NCBI RefSeq assembly: GCF_028389875.1 | Contig: NC_084665.1 | Location: 20,678,001-20,742,000 of the forward strand | Source: Rhea pennata | Taxonomy: Eukaryota > Chordata > Aves > Rheiformes > Rheidae | DNA: 64,000 nucleotides | Reading direction: 5' to 3' | Notes under the pieces: generated by a model | Seen by the model: only the letters and a program-made list of their open reading frames with translations | The model's database searches: none | What the model was told of the DNA's origin: nothing | Part shown: piece by piece, positions 11,801-25,657 of the stretch | Layout: each line of letters starts with the position of its first letter | How positions within the stretch are numbered: position 1 is the first letter of the stretch | Position numbers and translations under genes: made by a program

Positions 11801-12322
11801 TAACAATAAAACGCATAAGAAAGCAAGCACCTTAAATACGAGAAAAGTACTGTTTCAGTATTTCTGAAACAAAGCATTTCAGATTCCTGTGTAAGAGGTA
11901 CAAGAGCTAAAGGTGCTGTTCTCCAGCCCTGGGGAGAGGCAAGGGGACGGGCTTCCCCGCTTCCTTAGTGTGGCCATCCATCTGTGGTAGCAGCAATTTC
12001 GTTTCAAACCCCAGTGCTGGTCATTTCAAAGCAAGGACCCAGCACCCTCATCTCTGAGTGGCCTGAGTTTCTGGGGTGATTCTTTCCCACTCTGTCCCAT
12101 TGAAAATGTTCCTTCTTCATAAATGCTTTTGTAAATTATAACAATATATTTAAAGGTATTCAGTGTGAGACTGAAGGCAGGGACAAGAGGAGCAGCTGGG
12201 AACCATAGCAGGACCATCAACTCTGCCATCCTTTCTGGCTTTGCAGGTCTTTGAGGGCATGACTCTCTGCGCCTAAGCCCATGGATAACATTTGCAGCTT
12301 CTTTTCCAGAATACTAATACTT
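8805..12322. other. no gene recognised; small GC-rich patch near 10.36-10.53 kb
   Basis: Non-coding sequence with homopolymer T and A runs near 10969 and 11509. The patch at about 10360-10530 is GC-rich and carries a few CpGs, but it is short and not an island by eye. No exon or named repeat was recognised. Confidence 0.4.
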
Positions 12323-12378
12323 TTAATTTGTTAGTGCTGAGAGGAACATCTTAATTTGTTAGTGCTGAGAGGAACATC
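12323..12378 (+). repeat. perfect 28-bp tandem duplication (2 copies)
   Basis: Bases 12323-12350 and 12351-12378 are identical, starting TTAATTTGTTAGTGC and ending GAGGAACATC. Perfect identity suggests a recent local slippage or repair event. Confidence 0.95.
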
Positions 12379-13140
12379 AGATATTATACTTTTGCCTTCA
12401 GGATATATGTGGACAAGAAGAAGGAAACTCACAGAGATCTTAATTTACCAGAGAAAAAAGTTAGCAATAAAATCTATAATCACTGTTTCTAACTTGTTAG
12501 GAATGGTTTCTGCATTTCCTAATCCGGTATTTTAACTCAAAGATCTAACAAAAAAGGTGAGCCACCTGAAGTGATGAAATATTAGGCTCTTGGGACTCTT
12601 TTTAGAGGCAGAGGACAGTTGTCATCATACCTCAGAAGGGGCTGGCAGCCTCCACTGATGCCCATATTTTTGGGAATGGGTGCAGAGACCAGGAAGCCCC
12701 AGGGGGTCCTTGCCAAAGGAGATGCGACCTCCAGCTCTCACAGCCTTCTGGTGCTCATGGCACTTGCAACAGTCTCACTGCAGGCTTCTCACAGTGAAGA
12801 AACCCAAATAAATGGGTTTTCTCCATTTTTCCAATTCTGTTTCCAAGTATTGCCCTCACAAAATTCATGGTGTACTATTGCTACTGTACACAACAGCTGC
12901 ATATCAGCAATTGTCATGAAATTGAAATGAAATTCTTAAGGAGCTGAACTCTGCCTGCCCTTCTGTTGCCAACCCCCAGCTGTGGGGAGGGATGCGGAGG
13001 AGCCCACTGCTGCTGTCCGCAAGAGGACACCAAAACCAAGCCATTTCCTTCACCTCTTTATAAAGCACTCCCTTCATCCAAGCAATTTATAATCAAAGCC
13101 TTCAAAAGCTCTTCTTCTCCCCAAGCCTTCCTCCTCTTAG

Positions 13141-13142
<2 letters not shown>

Positions 13143-13178
<36 letters not shown>
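13143..13178 (+). repeat. poly(A) tract, A36
   Basis: Thirty-six A in a row directly followed by TTTCTTCCCTC. No retrocopied gene body was recognised upstream. Confidence 0.95.
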
Positions 13179-13183
<5 letters not shown>

Positions 13184-16100
13184 TCCCTCTGATCGCAGGA
13201 GGAGTTGCAGAGCTCTCACTTCCCCAGCCACAGCACTGAGGCAAGACACACGTGCAGTCTCTAGAGCCTGCTGCCGAGAGAAGCTGTCTGTAAAGCAGGC
13301 ATCATGGCTACTTTCCAGAGTAAGTGCAGAAGGCACGTGGCAGGCCAGTGAATGCCTGCTGACCCCTTTCCCCTGCTCGGAGAGGCTGGACACATTTTTC
13401 TGGCATGTTAGCAAAACCTGTTTATCTACTGGTCTACAAACTTCATGAATGATGTCTCCAGCACTGGGATTGTAGCGGACATTTACTGTCTATGCTATGA
13501 TCTAGCTTTCTTCAAAAGTGCCTCTAAATTGGATTCCTGAGTCCAAATCCTGTTACATTGATGCTGTACCTCACTCAGGGACAAGGGCTAGGATCGTTCC
13601 TGTAATGAAAAACTACATGTTACTTTTTGTATGCAGCACGGAAGGTGCATCTGTGTGCTGAGCCCAGGTAGATAGTTTTCCTTGCTTTCCCAAGAATTCC
13701 CTGAAAAAAAAACCACAGAGCATTTTAAAAATTCTTTTCACTGTGACCTCCTGGCTTGTAGATGGCATGGCTTCAGGTCAGCTATGTGCATGGCGAACCT
13801 GGGATTTTAGTACAGTCTGCTCATGACCAGGCACTTCAGAGGTTCAGCATCTGAGCGAGCCCCCCACTTCTGCTGCCGCAGAGCCTGGCCCCAAAGCCAC
13901 CTCATCTTCCTGCTGGTGTTGTCAGCCCTGGGATGGAAAAGTCAATGCACTGTGCTGTGGCCAGCAGCGATCTTCCGTAATTAAACTGAGGACATGCCCT
14001 CTGTAGAGCTGTGCGTAAAGCCATGCTGCTCAGCAAGCAAGACTATGAGGGGAAAAAGGTCCAGACTGGAAACTGAGCTGCTTAGGCATTTATAGATTGT
14101 AATATTCCACCAAATTTGCTTTATTTCTTTTATTGCTCATGAGAAATAATACACAGAAAATTACTCCTGCTTTGAGAAGAGAGACAGCAGGTGATGCTGA
14201 TGTGAGTGAGGAGACAGCAAAGAAACAAAATGTAAAATGGTGCAAATTGCTGCTGCAGGACTAAAGGAAGAGACAGCAAGAACTGGTTGCTTTAGCACTG
14301 ACAGTAGTGGCTCTGGAGGCATACACAAGCCTCAGCACTTTCTGTAGGAACATAGGCTTGGTCTTGTGTTTGCCCAAATCTGATTATTGATCTTTTAATT
14401 CCACTGCTTCCTCCCCATACTCCTATACTCAAATATTCAGTGTCCTGAGGACTAGCAAAATGATGACTAGAGAAAAAGCGCTGGAGAGCTTAGTTATCAG
14501 CAAAATAATCAAGCCTAGTAGCTGAGAGTAAAGTGGATACTTGAGAAAGTCTCACTGAAAAAGGAAAAATTGGAAAAAAACAAGGGAATAGATGTACCCA
14601 ACACAGTGCCAGGTCTAAGAGGGTTCACAGAGACAGGGATTACCTACCTTTACAGCTGCCTTCCCCTGCCCCAGGTGGCTGGAGACAGCTCTCATGGCTG
14701 GAAGATGCATTTCTTACCTAGCTGAGCAGAAAAAAGGCTTTTTTATTTACCATGTCCTTCAGAAGTGCTTCACAACTGCTCTGCTTATGGTTGTTGCCAG
14801 CAGCACTGATCACTTTTACTTATCAAAAGGAACAAACAGCTGGAGAAAACAGGATCCGCTTCCAGAAAAACTGTGTAGCTCCCAGGAGCCCGGTTATGTC
14901 CTGAGCAGAGGGCTGAGCAAATATTTTCTTTGATATTTTAAACTAATAGTGTATTTTCTTTCTAGTCACTCTGAACACTGGCAATGAATTCTAGCTGAAT
15001 ATAGGGAATATTTCTGGTTCAAGCTCCTGCTCATGCAAACCAACTGATAGAGCAAGAGGAGGGGCTCATGCTCACAGTCCATCTCCTTATAGCTGCTGAG
15101 GCCAGTCAGGACCTTGTGTGACACCTGGGGGAGCTGGCATGGGACCCCTCTTCCACCAGAGATTTGAACAAAAGCAACTCTTTGCACGGGTCTAATAATT
15201 AATATCACTGAAATAGCATTTTAGCACTTGATGCATACCAACTCTAATGCTGATTATTTGTTTAAATCTCAATGTCTTTTAGTCAAAAAATATATTTTTT
15301 CCTGGCAAATAAAGCAACATTAAGCCTTAGCACTGAGATACAAGCTAGTAATGCTAATGGGCTGTTAGTGAAAGCCAGTTAACTGTGGTGCCACAGAAGC
15401 CCAGCTAAGAGGGATCTTAGCACTCATAAATCCTGCTCTTCTGGCCTTCTTTACGTCAACCTCTCTACCTTTGCTAATGAGATGATTACATCAAAGTCTT
15501 TCTTTACTATTTCACTCTCACCCCAAGCGAGTCTCTAACGTGGACTTTACTACCAGGTAGGTATTTGGGAGGGAGAGTTGACTGTGCTAGCTCACAGCAC
15601 CGTGCTTCATGAAAACATCCCGAAACCAAAGGATTCCTTAAAGATCTTACAATGGCATTACGCGTGTTGTGTAATCCCCTGCTGGGGCCCTGTTACAACA
15701 GCTCCCCCAGATGAGCCCACGATACATTTCATCTCTTGCTATCAGCTACATTTTATTAGATCATTTTATTTCATTCATACTTTGGAAAAAAAAAGAGTGT
15801 GGGGGGGGGGTGGGAGAAACATTTCCACTACGGAACATTACACTGGCGATTACACTTTCTGCTTTTGTTCTAATTCAGACTTGTTCAGTGAGGCGAAGTA
15901 GAGGGCCAAGCCACAAAAGGCAAAGAAATATATACGGCCACTGAGCTTCCTCATAAAGTATGCATCTACATCACTAAACAACCTCAAATAAATAACGCAG
16001 CCTTCCCCAACTTGCTGTCATCTTTTGAAAGCCACCCGACAGCCGCCTCCAGCCTACACTATATTGTCTTCAAACTTGCTCCTGTTCCTCACAAACATAG

Positions 16101-16438
16101 CTCCAACCCACGCTGTGACAGCTTAACAGCGTCTGCTTAATGCAGGCATTTTCCTCGGTGGCTTTGACAGTGGCATCAGCGTGCTGAGCCCAAGCCACCA
16201 CCACCGGCAGCAAGTGAGTGCTGTATGCTGTGGTGCGCCCAGTGGAGCTCCGCAGCTCCTACCTGGCCAACAGCAGTGGCTACTTCTGGGAAGAGATGAA
16301 AGGCGAAAGGTGCAAGCACCTCACTGTGTCCCTCACAGGGGCAGCTCCCTGGCTGGCTGCACACCCCTGCCCTCCCAGCATGCCTCCCCCAAAATAGGGG
16401 CAGCACCTTCTGCACCTCGGGGCAGTGGCGAGGACACA
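13179..16438. other. no gene recognised
   Basis: Unremarkable non-coding sequence. A G10 run lies at 15801-15810. Short ORFs are scattered on both strands without splice support. Confidence 0.4.
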
Positions 16439-16476
16439 TTTTTTTTTTCTTTTCTTTTTTTTTTTTTTTTTTTTTT
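16439..16476. repeat. poly(T) tract with two C interruptions
   Basis: A T-rich homopolymer of 38 bases, interrupted by C at 16449 and 16454. It reads as poly(A) on the minus strand. Confidence 0.93.
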
Positions 16477-17160
16477 AAGTAATACTGTTCACCATCAGCC
16501 GAAGCTTCTGGAAGCGTTTTTGCAAGATTTCTTCTCGAAGCTCCCCAGAAGGTTTGAGGCTACCCAATGCAGATGCAGGCACCTGGCTAACTCGAAATGA
16601 GGCCGCTTCTTTGAGTGTCTTGACAGATAGATTTTGGTGCTTGGTCTGAGGCAAGCTGCTGGGGCAGGTTCACCCTGGAGCGCAGGTGCCACGGGAAGCC
16701 TAGAGGAGGCTCTGATGTCTTCATGGCTGCGCGGCGCTGCCACCAAAGCCACCTTCAGCTGCTGCAGCATCTTTAGACTCATTCTTGCAAGGGGAGAAAG
16801 AAAAACAGTCACTCTCATCAAAAACCCGCAGAGCAATGCCAGCCAGCAGCAAGCAGTCTTGCAAGTGCAGCTCAGGGTGCAGGATCCAAGGAGCTAAGTA
16901 AGTGGCAGATGGACTTTCACCAGACATTAGTCAAGAGGATTGTTCAATATGCCTTTTTCCAATTTCCTCTTTAAATAGACTCATTCAAGGAAAGCTGAAT
17001 TATTTTAATCTATTGTTTTTTTCTCCCCCTTCCCATTCTGCAAATGCACTTGGCTTTCTAAGTCCTCAGAGGTAATTTTATGGAAGAAAACGTGTTTTTA
17101 TTTTATTTTTTTCCCCCCTCTCTGATTTATTTCTGGCAACACACTTACCAGGGAACAGGG

Positions 17161-17190
17161 TTTTTTTATTTTTATTTTTATTTTTATTAG
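17161..17190. repeat. (TTTTTA)n microsatellite
   Basis: A T7 run followed by about four TTTTTA units. Confidence 0.9.
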
Positions 17191-19107
17191 GGATTGAATC
17201 AACCTTTCCTTTCTCAGAGGCTGCTATGCAGCATTAAGGATAAATGAGCGGGCCTGCCCTGAACAGCAGCCATGCTCTGAACTGCAACCCCAAGCTCGGC
17301 TCTGCATCTCTGTCTGCAAAGGTCACTGCACTTCCAGTTTTAGCAGTGCTGAGTAATAGGCACTGCAAAGGGCTGGGGAAAATCCCTGTCACCTGGGGCC
17401 GATCTCTGCAGAGACCCCAGGAACCCAGGCCATGCTGGCTCCCCACAGGCAGGCATGGGGAGCGGCACTGGGAGCACCTCGTTCCAGCCCATGGAGGGAG
17501 AGACCGGCCCTGGAGACTGAAGGATCCTGGTGCTTCGGTGCCATGGGCAGGCAGTGAGAAGGGCTCTGCTTGGGAATCATCAGCAGGAGAAGAGGGCAGT
17601 GATACAACATGCAGACTGGTGGTGGGCAGCAGTGGGACACTGCAAATATTGCATAAAAATATCAGGGTAGATTGCATCACTAGTCTGCAAACAGGAAGGG
17701 ATGGCACTAAATTTCTGAAGGGAACAAAAAAGGAAACTTTCCTGTACTCAGAAAAATTTCCCAAACCTTGCCCACCGTTAGTTTGCGAAGGGCTGAACAC
17801 CATGCCCTTCATCTGAGTTCACCAAATTACCTGTGCTGGCATGCATAGCAGTGGAGAACAGGGCTTGATATTTCTTTATGGGATAGCAGGAAAACTGTTG
17901 ATCTTGATCCTTTATCCCCTTCAAAGGAGTGGGAAACAACAAGCATCAGATGTAGATTGGTGGAAATAGCAGTAAAAACTGTAGGATGCAGTTGCTAGAT
18001 ATTCTGTAATAACTGTCATGCTCTGTTTTCAGACACTCCACCTCCCATTTCCTCCATCTTCCTCATATTCTGCAACTGCTTGCTTAACAGACTGCATCAT
18101 TGAATTCCTCTGAATCCCCCCATTCCTGTCACCTGCATGCCCAGGGACAGCACATGCTTTTGGCACGAGGCACTAGAGTTATGATCTACAGTGACAGAGA
18201 ACCTAAATTCATACTTGCCCATAAATCAGGCCATTTCACTACCATCTCTCAACTTTACACCCACTCACATGAGTGCAGTCCCTCAGGTAAGGGTCCTTGG
18301 CTGGAACGAGTGAGTGCTTGTGCTGGAGCACTTGTGTAATTGTGGTGCTGAAGACAAACCTCCCATTCCTGCAGCTGCAAGTATTATATTCTAGCCATAC
18401 GGCTTTTAAAACATATTTCCGGATTTGCAGCAAGCCTATGCCAGAGAACACTTCTCTTGTGTTTGTTATATTATTTCCCTCTTGTGCAATTACACCCCAA
18501 ACTATTCAGTCCAAACCTACTGCTGGTTCCCTCTTATTGAAAATTAGAAGGGGGATTTCAAGAATCATCCAATTTAATCACCTTAAGGAATTAAGAAGAG
18601 TGATATGATCCTGCTGATTGACTGTTTCTTGTTACCAGACAATCTAAAGCAAGCCCTGCCTTCCACCTCTGGATGCCGCATGTCCTTACGCGCACAGTCT
18701 AGTTGGGTGAGGAACCTACAATCTCTTGAGCCTGAAGAACATGCTCACAGCTCTTGCTGCTGGAGTGGTTTGCTGCAAATTCATCTGCTGCTGTAGAGCC
18801 TAGAAGACCTGTATTGGAGGAAAAAGAGGGGAAAAATGCATTTTGGCATGTCTCTAAGAAAGCCTGGTGAACTTGTGCCAGGCTTTAGGAGGCCCTGCAG
18901 GTGTGTGTGCTCCCCAAGCAAACCAGCACCAGACAGGTCAGCAAGCAAGACTGCAGGGCCTGGTGTCAGGCCACCAGAAAACTTCTCACTGCTGGCTTCT
19001 TACTACCAAAGCATCTGGCTGTCCTTTGCTGGGAAAAGGAGGAGAGTGGTGGGGAAGCAGAAGCGGCTCAGCAAAGTAGCCGTGGCAGAGGGGCTGTCTG
19101 CCCCTCT
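17191..19107. other. GC-moderate sequence with overlapping long chance ORFs
   Basis: About 190-codon frames occur on opposite strands over the same bases (17234-17816), and a 195-codon plus-strand frame covers 18836-19423. Their products are not recognised, show no domain motif and mirror each other, so I do not call them genes. Confidence 0.4.
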
Positions 19108-19137
19108 GCTCCTGCAAGCTCCTGCAAGCTCCTGCAG
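19108..19137 (+). repeat. 10-bp tandem repeat, about 3 copies
   Basis: The unit GCTCCTGCAA is repeated two and a half to three times. Confidence 0.85.
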
Positions 19138-21542
19138 GTCAGAGGCGCTCGTGGGAGCCCTGAGTAGCAGGTTCACAATGCAGCGGCAACTTCACCTCCA
19201 GCACAGCTGTAGCCATCAGCACACTCCAGCCCAGCCTTCCCTTGTCGGCCGAGTTCAAGGCGAGCTATCTGGCCTTTCCTTGGCAAGCAGCTCTCGTGCA
19301 GCAGCGACTTTGGCCCAAAGTGTGGCCAGCCAATTCAATGAGAAGCTAGCCAAGATGGAAGTGAATGGAGGACACGCTTCCTCGTGCAAAGTGTGCATGG
19401 CCTGCGGCATGTCAGAGTGCTGAGGCCAAGGACTAAGCAGGATTTAACAGGTTTCTTTCTTTTTTGAACGTGTTTATATGGAGAAAAGAGGAGTCTGCAG
19501 AGACATATAATCATAACTATTTAGAACAAGAAAGCCAAACCAAATGAGCAAAAAGCTTGGAAGGGACACACTACTGCCTGCCCCATGCAGAACATGAGGG
19601 AGCTTGGGCATAGTGGGACTTAGCCACACATTTCTCCCTCTCCCCGAAGCCTCATGGTGGGCTGACGGGACCTGCACTCTAGGAGCGGGGCTGTGAGTGC
19701 CCGCACCTGCTCCCTTCCCTAGAGCCTTCACCACAACGGTCGCCCATCAGTGCCTTCATGGCTGGCTCTCACTTGGGCCAAATCTGGCCATGGTATGGGT
19801 GGCATTGGGTGGTTTGCTTAATAATGACAACACTGCTGCTGTGACAGTCTCTGTTTACAGCTCTGCAGGCCCCAGAGGTGCTCCTGGTCCCTTTTATGTG
19901 TTCTGTGTTTACTGTGCCCTTGAAATATGCTGCACCATAGCAGGGCATAACAGGCATAGTAGATAGATCAAAATAGATGGCTGAGCCTTATTTTGGTGTA
20001 AGGTGCTCTAGCTTCACTGAGAGTGGCAGATTCGTGCCAAAGTAGCCTGTGGACTGCAAGTACAGAAATGCTGGGGTCAGGAGCTCCTCACACAGCACTC
20101 ACATGGGCCTCCAGGCTGGAGCGTCCACTTCTGCACTGTAGCTCAGCCTGAAGTCATGGCCCTCACTGGCTTCATCGAGGCCACCCAGGTGCCCCCACAC
20201 TGAGGAATTATTCCCAGCACCAGAGGTTTGGCTCTGCGGTCAAGTTGAGCAAAGAGATGCAAGAGGGGAGGCTATGGTGGGAGACTGCTGCGCCCAATGC
20301 TGAGGAGTGGCAATGAACAGATATAACAAGACCTTCCGCTGGGAGAAGCTAAGGGCCTCTACTTGCGTGCGACATTAATGTGATTTGAGGGTAAATAATC
20401 CTTTTTGAAAGCCTGCAGGTTTAGAACTCAAGTAGCCAGTTGGTCTGCCAAGCAAGGTTGGGTAGGAAGAGAAATGCAGTAAAACACAAGAGAGAAGGAC
20501 GTAGACTCTACAATTTCATTTTTAGTTTGTGGTTTGAGGGGGTTAAAATTCCAGCCATGCTTGGCAGGAAGGAGCCCGCGGGCAGACTCAGGAAAGGGAG
20601 CCCTCCGTCTTTCTGGGGCAAGCTGATGGCAGCCTGGCGCAGCATGGGTGAATTGCAGAAAGGGGGTTAAAGGAATCCCTGGGAATATCTCTGGTCTGGA
20701 GGCAAGACTAGATTATCAAAGATGCCCATCAGGTTTTGAAAAATAACAAATCTCTAAGCCTGCCTTTCTTTCTGTCTGCTCAAGGGGTTCAGCAATGCAA
20801 GTCAGAACTTTGGCAAAAATAATTTCAATTACAGTATTGCCCTTGTTGGAAGTAAGAGGTTAGCCACTGGTGGGAAGGGTCTCCCGGGCTGTTTCTGCTT
20901 GCAGAAGGAATTGCTGGTGAGCTGAGTACTTTCTTTGTAACAAATGAAGCAACGTTATGTCTCAGTCCTATTTCCTCCAACCGCAGTAAGACTAAAACAG
21001 CAGGAGGCATTTTCACTGCTCACAGCTCCAAGTCCCTTTTCAGCTAATAGCTAGTCAAAAGCACTCTGTTTTTTCTTGGTGTCATGCTACTAGCACTTCC
21101 CTATTATCTCCAAGGTTTGCTTGCTATCCTCTCTGTCTGCTTCTGTCATGTTTCTGCCGACTCCATCTTTTCCCAGACGTGCATCCATTTGCATCTGTCT
21201 CCCAGCACAATTCTTCCACCCATATAGATCAGCCTCCTGAGGGGCCTTTGGCCCTGCTCTGTGTTTTGGGCAAACGCTCCTGTCTCGCAGCTCTCTGCTC
21301 CATAATGGGATTAATTGCTTTGTTTGTTTGCTCTGAATCAAGGGCAGCTACAACGGCCACCAGCTTCAACAGTTTTCTCTTTTCCTAAGTCTAACTACAT
21401 ATTAACAGATACAGCCTGGGAGAAAAGCGTTCTAGGCCCTCCATTCGTTCTAAAAAAGAAGAAGCAAGCATGTCAACTTTGCCAGACAATTTCTTCTTTA
21501 TCACTGGTTTTGTCATACAGGGTAAATGGGGATGGGAGCCTT

Positions 21543-21571
21543 AAAAAAAAGAAAAAGAAAAAGAAAAGAAA
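21543..21571 (+). repeat. (A)n / GAAAAA-rich tract
   Basis: A8 followed by GAAAAA units. Confidence 0.9.
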
Positions 21572-23697
21572 TTCTACTTTTATCTTACACATTTGGCAAG
21601 AGATTTGTCAGAACAAAAACAGCCTCAGAACAAATGCGTCTCATTGTCAAGATTTTCAAAATTTTGCTTGCTGCATTGAGATGATGGTACAAATCAACTT
21701 AACCACATGGAGGCAGGCACTGATTTCATTTTCAGAGACGTAAATCAAAAAAATGTCTAGTAGCTTTATTCAGCTCAAACACCCCGTATTCAAGACCTCG
21801 GTGTAAATACTGTCAGGCATTAGCATTCATTTTGCTGCTCCTGCTTCAGCCAGTTAAATGGATAGTATTTAAGAAAGGCTGCAAACATTTCTTGCTTTCT
21901 ATCTTCCCGACTACCCCAACAGCAACACTGATTTCAGTAGCATACACGCTAAGGTAAACATGAAGGTAGGCTGGTGTTACAGGTGAAGAAGGAGCAGCCC
22001 CCTGGCCACAGCTCACTGGTTGGGTGGGACAGTGACACCAACACCTGTGCAAGCTCTTGCAAGGCCGGAGAGGGGGGGGTTCACCACCACAAATGCCACC
22101 ACTTTCCTGCATGGCCAGATGGCGATCTGCCAAGCGCTGTCCAGACAGTCTCTGGGCTGATGGGCGCCCTGCATGGAACGTGCTTTTGGGTCGGCCAGCA
22201 GTAGGCTTCCTTGAAGCTTGCCTTGTAGGGCTAATGTCACAATGATCAACTTATTTTTCATCTGAACTGTGCTGTGCTGTGATTAGTCAAGTCCCTTTAG
22301 TGTCTAGCCAGCTCCTGAGCAAAATCCCCCCTGTGGCAGGTTGCGGCTTGTGGGAGCGTTATGCCCAGCACTCATGTTGCAGTTCTCCTGAAGCATGGGT
22401 TGGCATCAATGGTATCACTGAGTCATGCTTGAGGGCAAAGCAACTGAGCTGCTTGCCACAGGCATGCTTCCATGTATGTACCAGCACCAATGGGAGTGCT
22501 TGGGGAAAATGTCTCCAGGAAAATCTCTTTTTCTCAGGTCTGTTATGCAGAAACATACATGTATGCAGATGCGCATGTTATATGCCACCATAAATGTCTG
22601 GTGTGTGCTGGGTACTAATTGCAAGGACTTCACCACTGAGGTCAGCCACCATCATTATCTCATAGCACACATGAGGCAGGAGGTGGCCTAAGACCCTATG
22701 ATGTGGCTTGGCATCCTGTAAATCCCTCTCTTCGATCACAAGGAGCCCACTGATTGAGTTGTTTTGGCAAAATTCCTTCACCTAAGCTTCTCTGCTCCTG
22801 GCTCAATGGCCTGTCAGGCTTCTCCCAGGAGCTTCTTGAACTCACGAGCCCCTGCACAGTGTTTGTGACCAGGATGTCTTGTACCTGGCTCATCTCACCT
22901 TGCCGAACTCGCAGCACAGTGCACTAGGCTTTCGCTCCGGGTAGACGTTTGCCAGTGCAAAGCGTGCTGCCTGCCGCAGGTGCTTCGGCCCAGCCCACAC
23001 TGTACAATCCCTTTGGTGCATTAGCGCGAATCTCGGAAGAGCCATGGGACCCGGCTCTGCCTGTCGCTACCTGCTAGCTACTCCGCACAGTGCTGGCTGG
23101 CTTCCCGCTCGCTCCTGCCTGCCATCTCATAGAGGGGATGCTGCAACAGCGTTGCAGAGGATCGGTGCCCTCCGCAAGTGGTGAGCAAGCTGAACTGGCA
23201 GTCCTCCAGCCTATAGGCAGCAGGCAAACCAAATTAGCCTTCTGTCAAATTGTTAGGTGTTTGTGTTTGGTCTTGGGTTTTTTTTTGTGTGTGTCTCTTT
23301 TTAGGTAAAATGCCTTTTTGGGTAATGATAAATGGTCATTTTGTTGGTATTCTGCATAAACCACAAGGAAAAGTTGTCCATTTTTGGCAGCTAACTGTTT
23401 CTCTGTCCTTGGAAACCTTCTGTGTAAAATGCAAAGCAATCATCGACCTCCCTCGGCCCCACTCTGCAAGCACTGCTCCTGTCTTGTGGCTTGGCTGGCA
23501 GCTCTGCCTTGAGTCTGAACACCCCAAATCTGTATTTGAAATTTCTATCCTGCAAGCTAAGCCGGGTGGCGGGAGATGTGCCAGCATGACTTGCTTCCCC
23601 TCCCACGCTGTTTCTGTAGGAAATGGATGGAAGAGCTCCTGATGGTTTGACACATGAAGACAAAGTGCTTCTGAACAACAAGTCTGTAGGGAGAAGT

Positions 23698-23709
23698 GGG
23701 GGGGGGGGG
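23698..23709. repeat. poly(G) run, G12
   Basis: Twelve consecutive G. Similar runs occur at 15801-15810, 37972-37984 and 61509-61519. Confidence 0.93.
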
Positions 23710-25627
23710 AGTAACATTTTTGGAGAGCCTGTATTTAGCCGGGGACAAGAAGGGGTTTTGCTCTAGGGTGCCACTGTCACCCAGTGCCTGCAGGAACCAG
23801 GCCCACACAGACGTAAGCTACTTGAGACGTTCTTTTTGGAGTTCAAAAGCAGATCAAGCCGTAGAAATAGGCAAAGAATAACATTTAACTAAAGGTGCTA
23901 ACACTTTACCCACAGGAAAAAGAACTAATTTGCTGACCAGATATTTTCACAGCCTGAGACTCTGCATAGAACTGCAAGGAGGGACTGGAAATCCTCTGGT
24001 AGGTGATTATGTAGGAAATCTCACTTATCCAAGAAAAGATCTCATGAGATAACATCTTTTTCCCGCAAGGGAAGCTCATCTATGCTGCAGTTTGAAGCAA
24101 TGCTGGAGAATCAAGGAGCACGAGGCTGCTTTTGCTGTAACAATGTGTCCCACAGCTGACATAATTATTAGATTGCATCAGTGACTCTACAAAACTGTAT
24201 AATTAATTGCTGCAAATTCTTAGTAATTCTTTAAGCTTTGGTTATGAAGTAATCCTAAAATCCTAACTTTCTGAAAACATTTACTGCTAAAATATTGTTT
24301 TGGTGTTCAAGCAGCTTCTGTCCTGCAGTAAAATTTATACCAACAAATATCTGAGATTTCACAATAAACTCGGCATGAGTTTCCAGACAACCACACTGAA
24401 TGCTGCAGCAGCAGAACAGATGGGTTCAAACCTTCTTGTTGCAAAATCCCCCAGAGCAACTCAGCTCTTCGCAGGTAGGGACCCAAAAACCCAGCACAGC
24501 AGTTCTGACTCCTGCCACAAGAAGGCTCCTGCTAAGGTTGCATTTCAGTCTTTGGCAATTTTATCACGCCAATATATGCAATATTATATAACGATGCCAT
24601 GTGGTCTTGCTCATAAGACACACATGGGCAGTAAAATATCGTTTTCCCTCCTTTCTTTTGTGAGATTCCCTGTAGTCTATTTAATTTCTGGTCTGTGGTC
24701 AGAAGTACATCATATTTTGCCTCCAAAGAAGTGTGGGCAGCCAGCAATGAAGGCAGCTCTTCTGCCTCCTCCCATGTACTGGGAGGTGATCTGGGGCTGG
24801 AAGAGCTTACGCTCCTCGTCACCCCCCAAGTTAATTCAAGGTTATTCCAAGAAAAACCTTTGAGAAAGTCTAGTCCTTAATTGTTGTTCCTGCTCCACAA
24901 CATCATGTTCTCTGCTTTAAATTCTACCTCCCAAGAAGAATACTGATTATTCGTATAGGATCTGGGCCAAGTGCTACAGAGTGGGGCCTCCCAGCCGCTG
25001 ACAGAGGCTACAGTCAGAGAAGATAATTGCCATGAACACATCTAAATAAATATTTAAAATGGCTGAGTGCAAAGGATTTTCCCTGCCTAGAGGCGCTTTG
25101 CTCTGGGAGAGAATAGGCACTATGCAGCCATGTGCAGGTCCTGGGAACACCACAGCCTTGGGTTGGTGCAGCCCTGTGGAGATGGCTCCTGCAAGCCTCA
25201 GCTTGCAAAAGGGCAGGGCTAGTCCTCAATCCTAAACCCAGAGGCTGTTCATTCAGCGTGTGATGCTCTCCGCCTAGAAATAGGATCCCTATTCTGTGGG
25301 AAGGGGAGCTTCGCGGGAATGGGATTTATTCCCGTCTTGTAAAAGTAAAAGAGGAAGCAGTGTGGAAATCAAAACCTCACCCTTCTTGCATACAAAAATG
25401 TGTTTTTTTTAGCTCCGAGACAGTATCACGGAGGAGCAACTTTTCAACCAGAAACCTAGGAGGGTTCTCGTGACTCTCATGGCCATGGTGGAGCTCATCA
25501 TCAGGCAAGGCCCTGCACTGTGATTTCTAGGTAGATTGCTCTCCAGTGCTAAACACAGGCTCCCTATGACTCGCTCTCAGCCATTCCCACCCCACTATAA
25601 CCTATAACCATTTTGCTGCAAAACAAG

Positions 25628-25657
25628 TTTTTCTTTCTTTCTTTCTTTCTTTTTTTC
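25628..25657. repeat. (TTTC)n microsatellite
   Basis: About five TTTC units flanked by longer T runs: a polypyrimidine tract of about 30 bases. Confidence 0.9.

Larger units (their letters stand above)
19138..25627. other. no gene recognised; simple repeats only
   Basis: Non-coding sequence. Simple tracts at 21543-21571 and 23698-23709 are listed separately. A stretch at about 24150-24260 is AT-rich with TAATTA words and could be conserved non-coding DNA, but nothing in the sequence proves it. Confidence 0.4.

Noticed and set aside
13058..13448. Opposite-strand frames containing poly-lysine or poly-phenylalanine
   Set aside because: They translate the A36 homopolymer and are not genes.
17234..17816. 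Overlapping 190- and 192-codon frames on opposite strands
   Set aside because: Mirror-image open frames in moderately GC-rich DNA are expected by chance; no motif, start context or splice support.
18836..19423. 195-codon plus-strand frame
   Set aside because: Product not recognised, low-complexity Ser/Ala/Gln content, includes the 10-bp tandem repeat.
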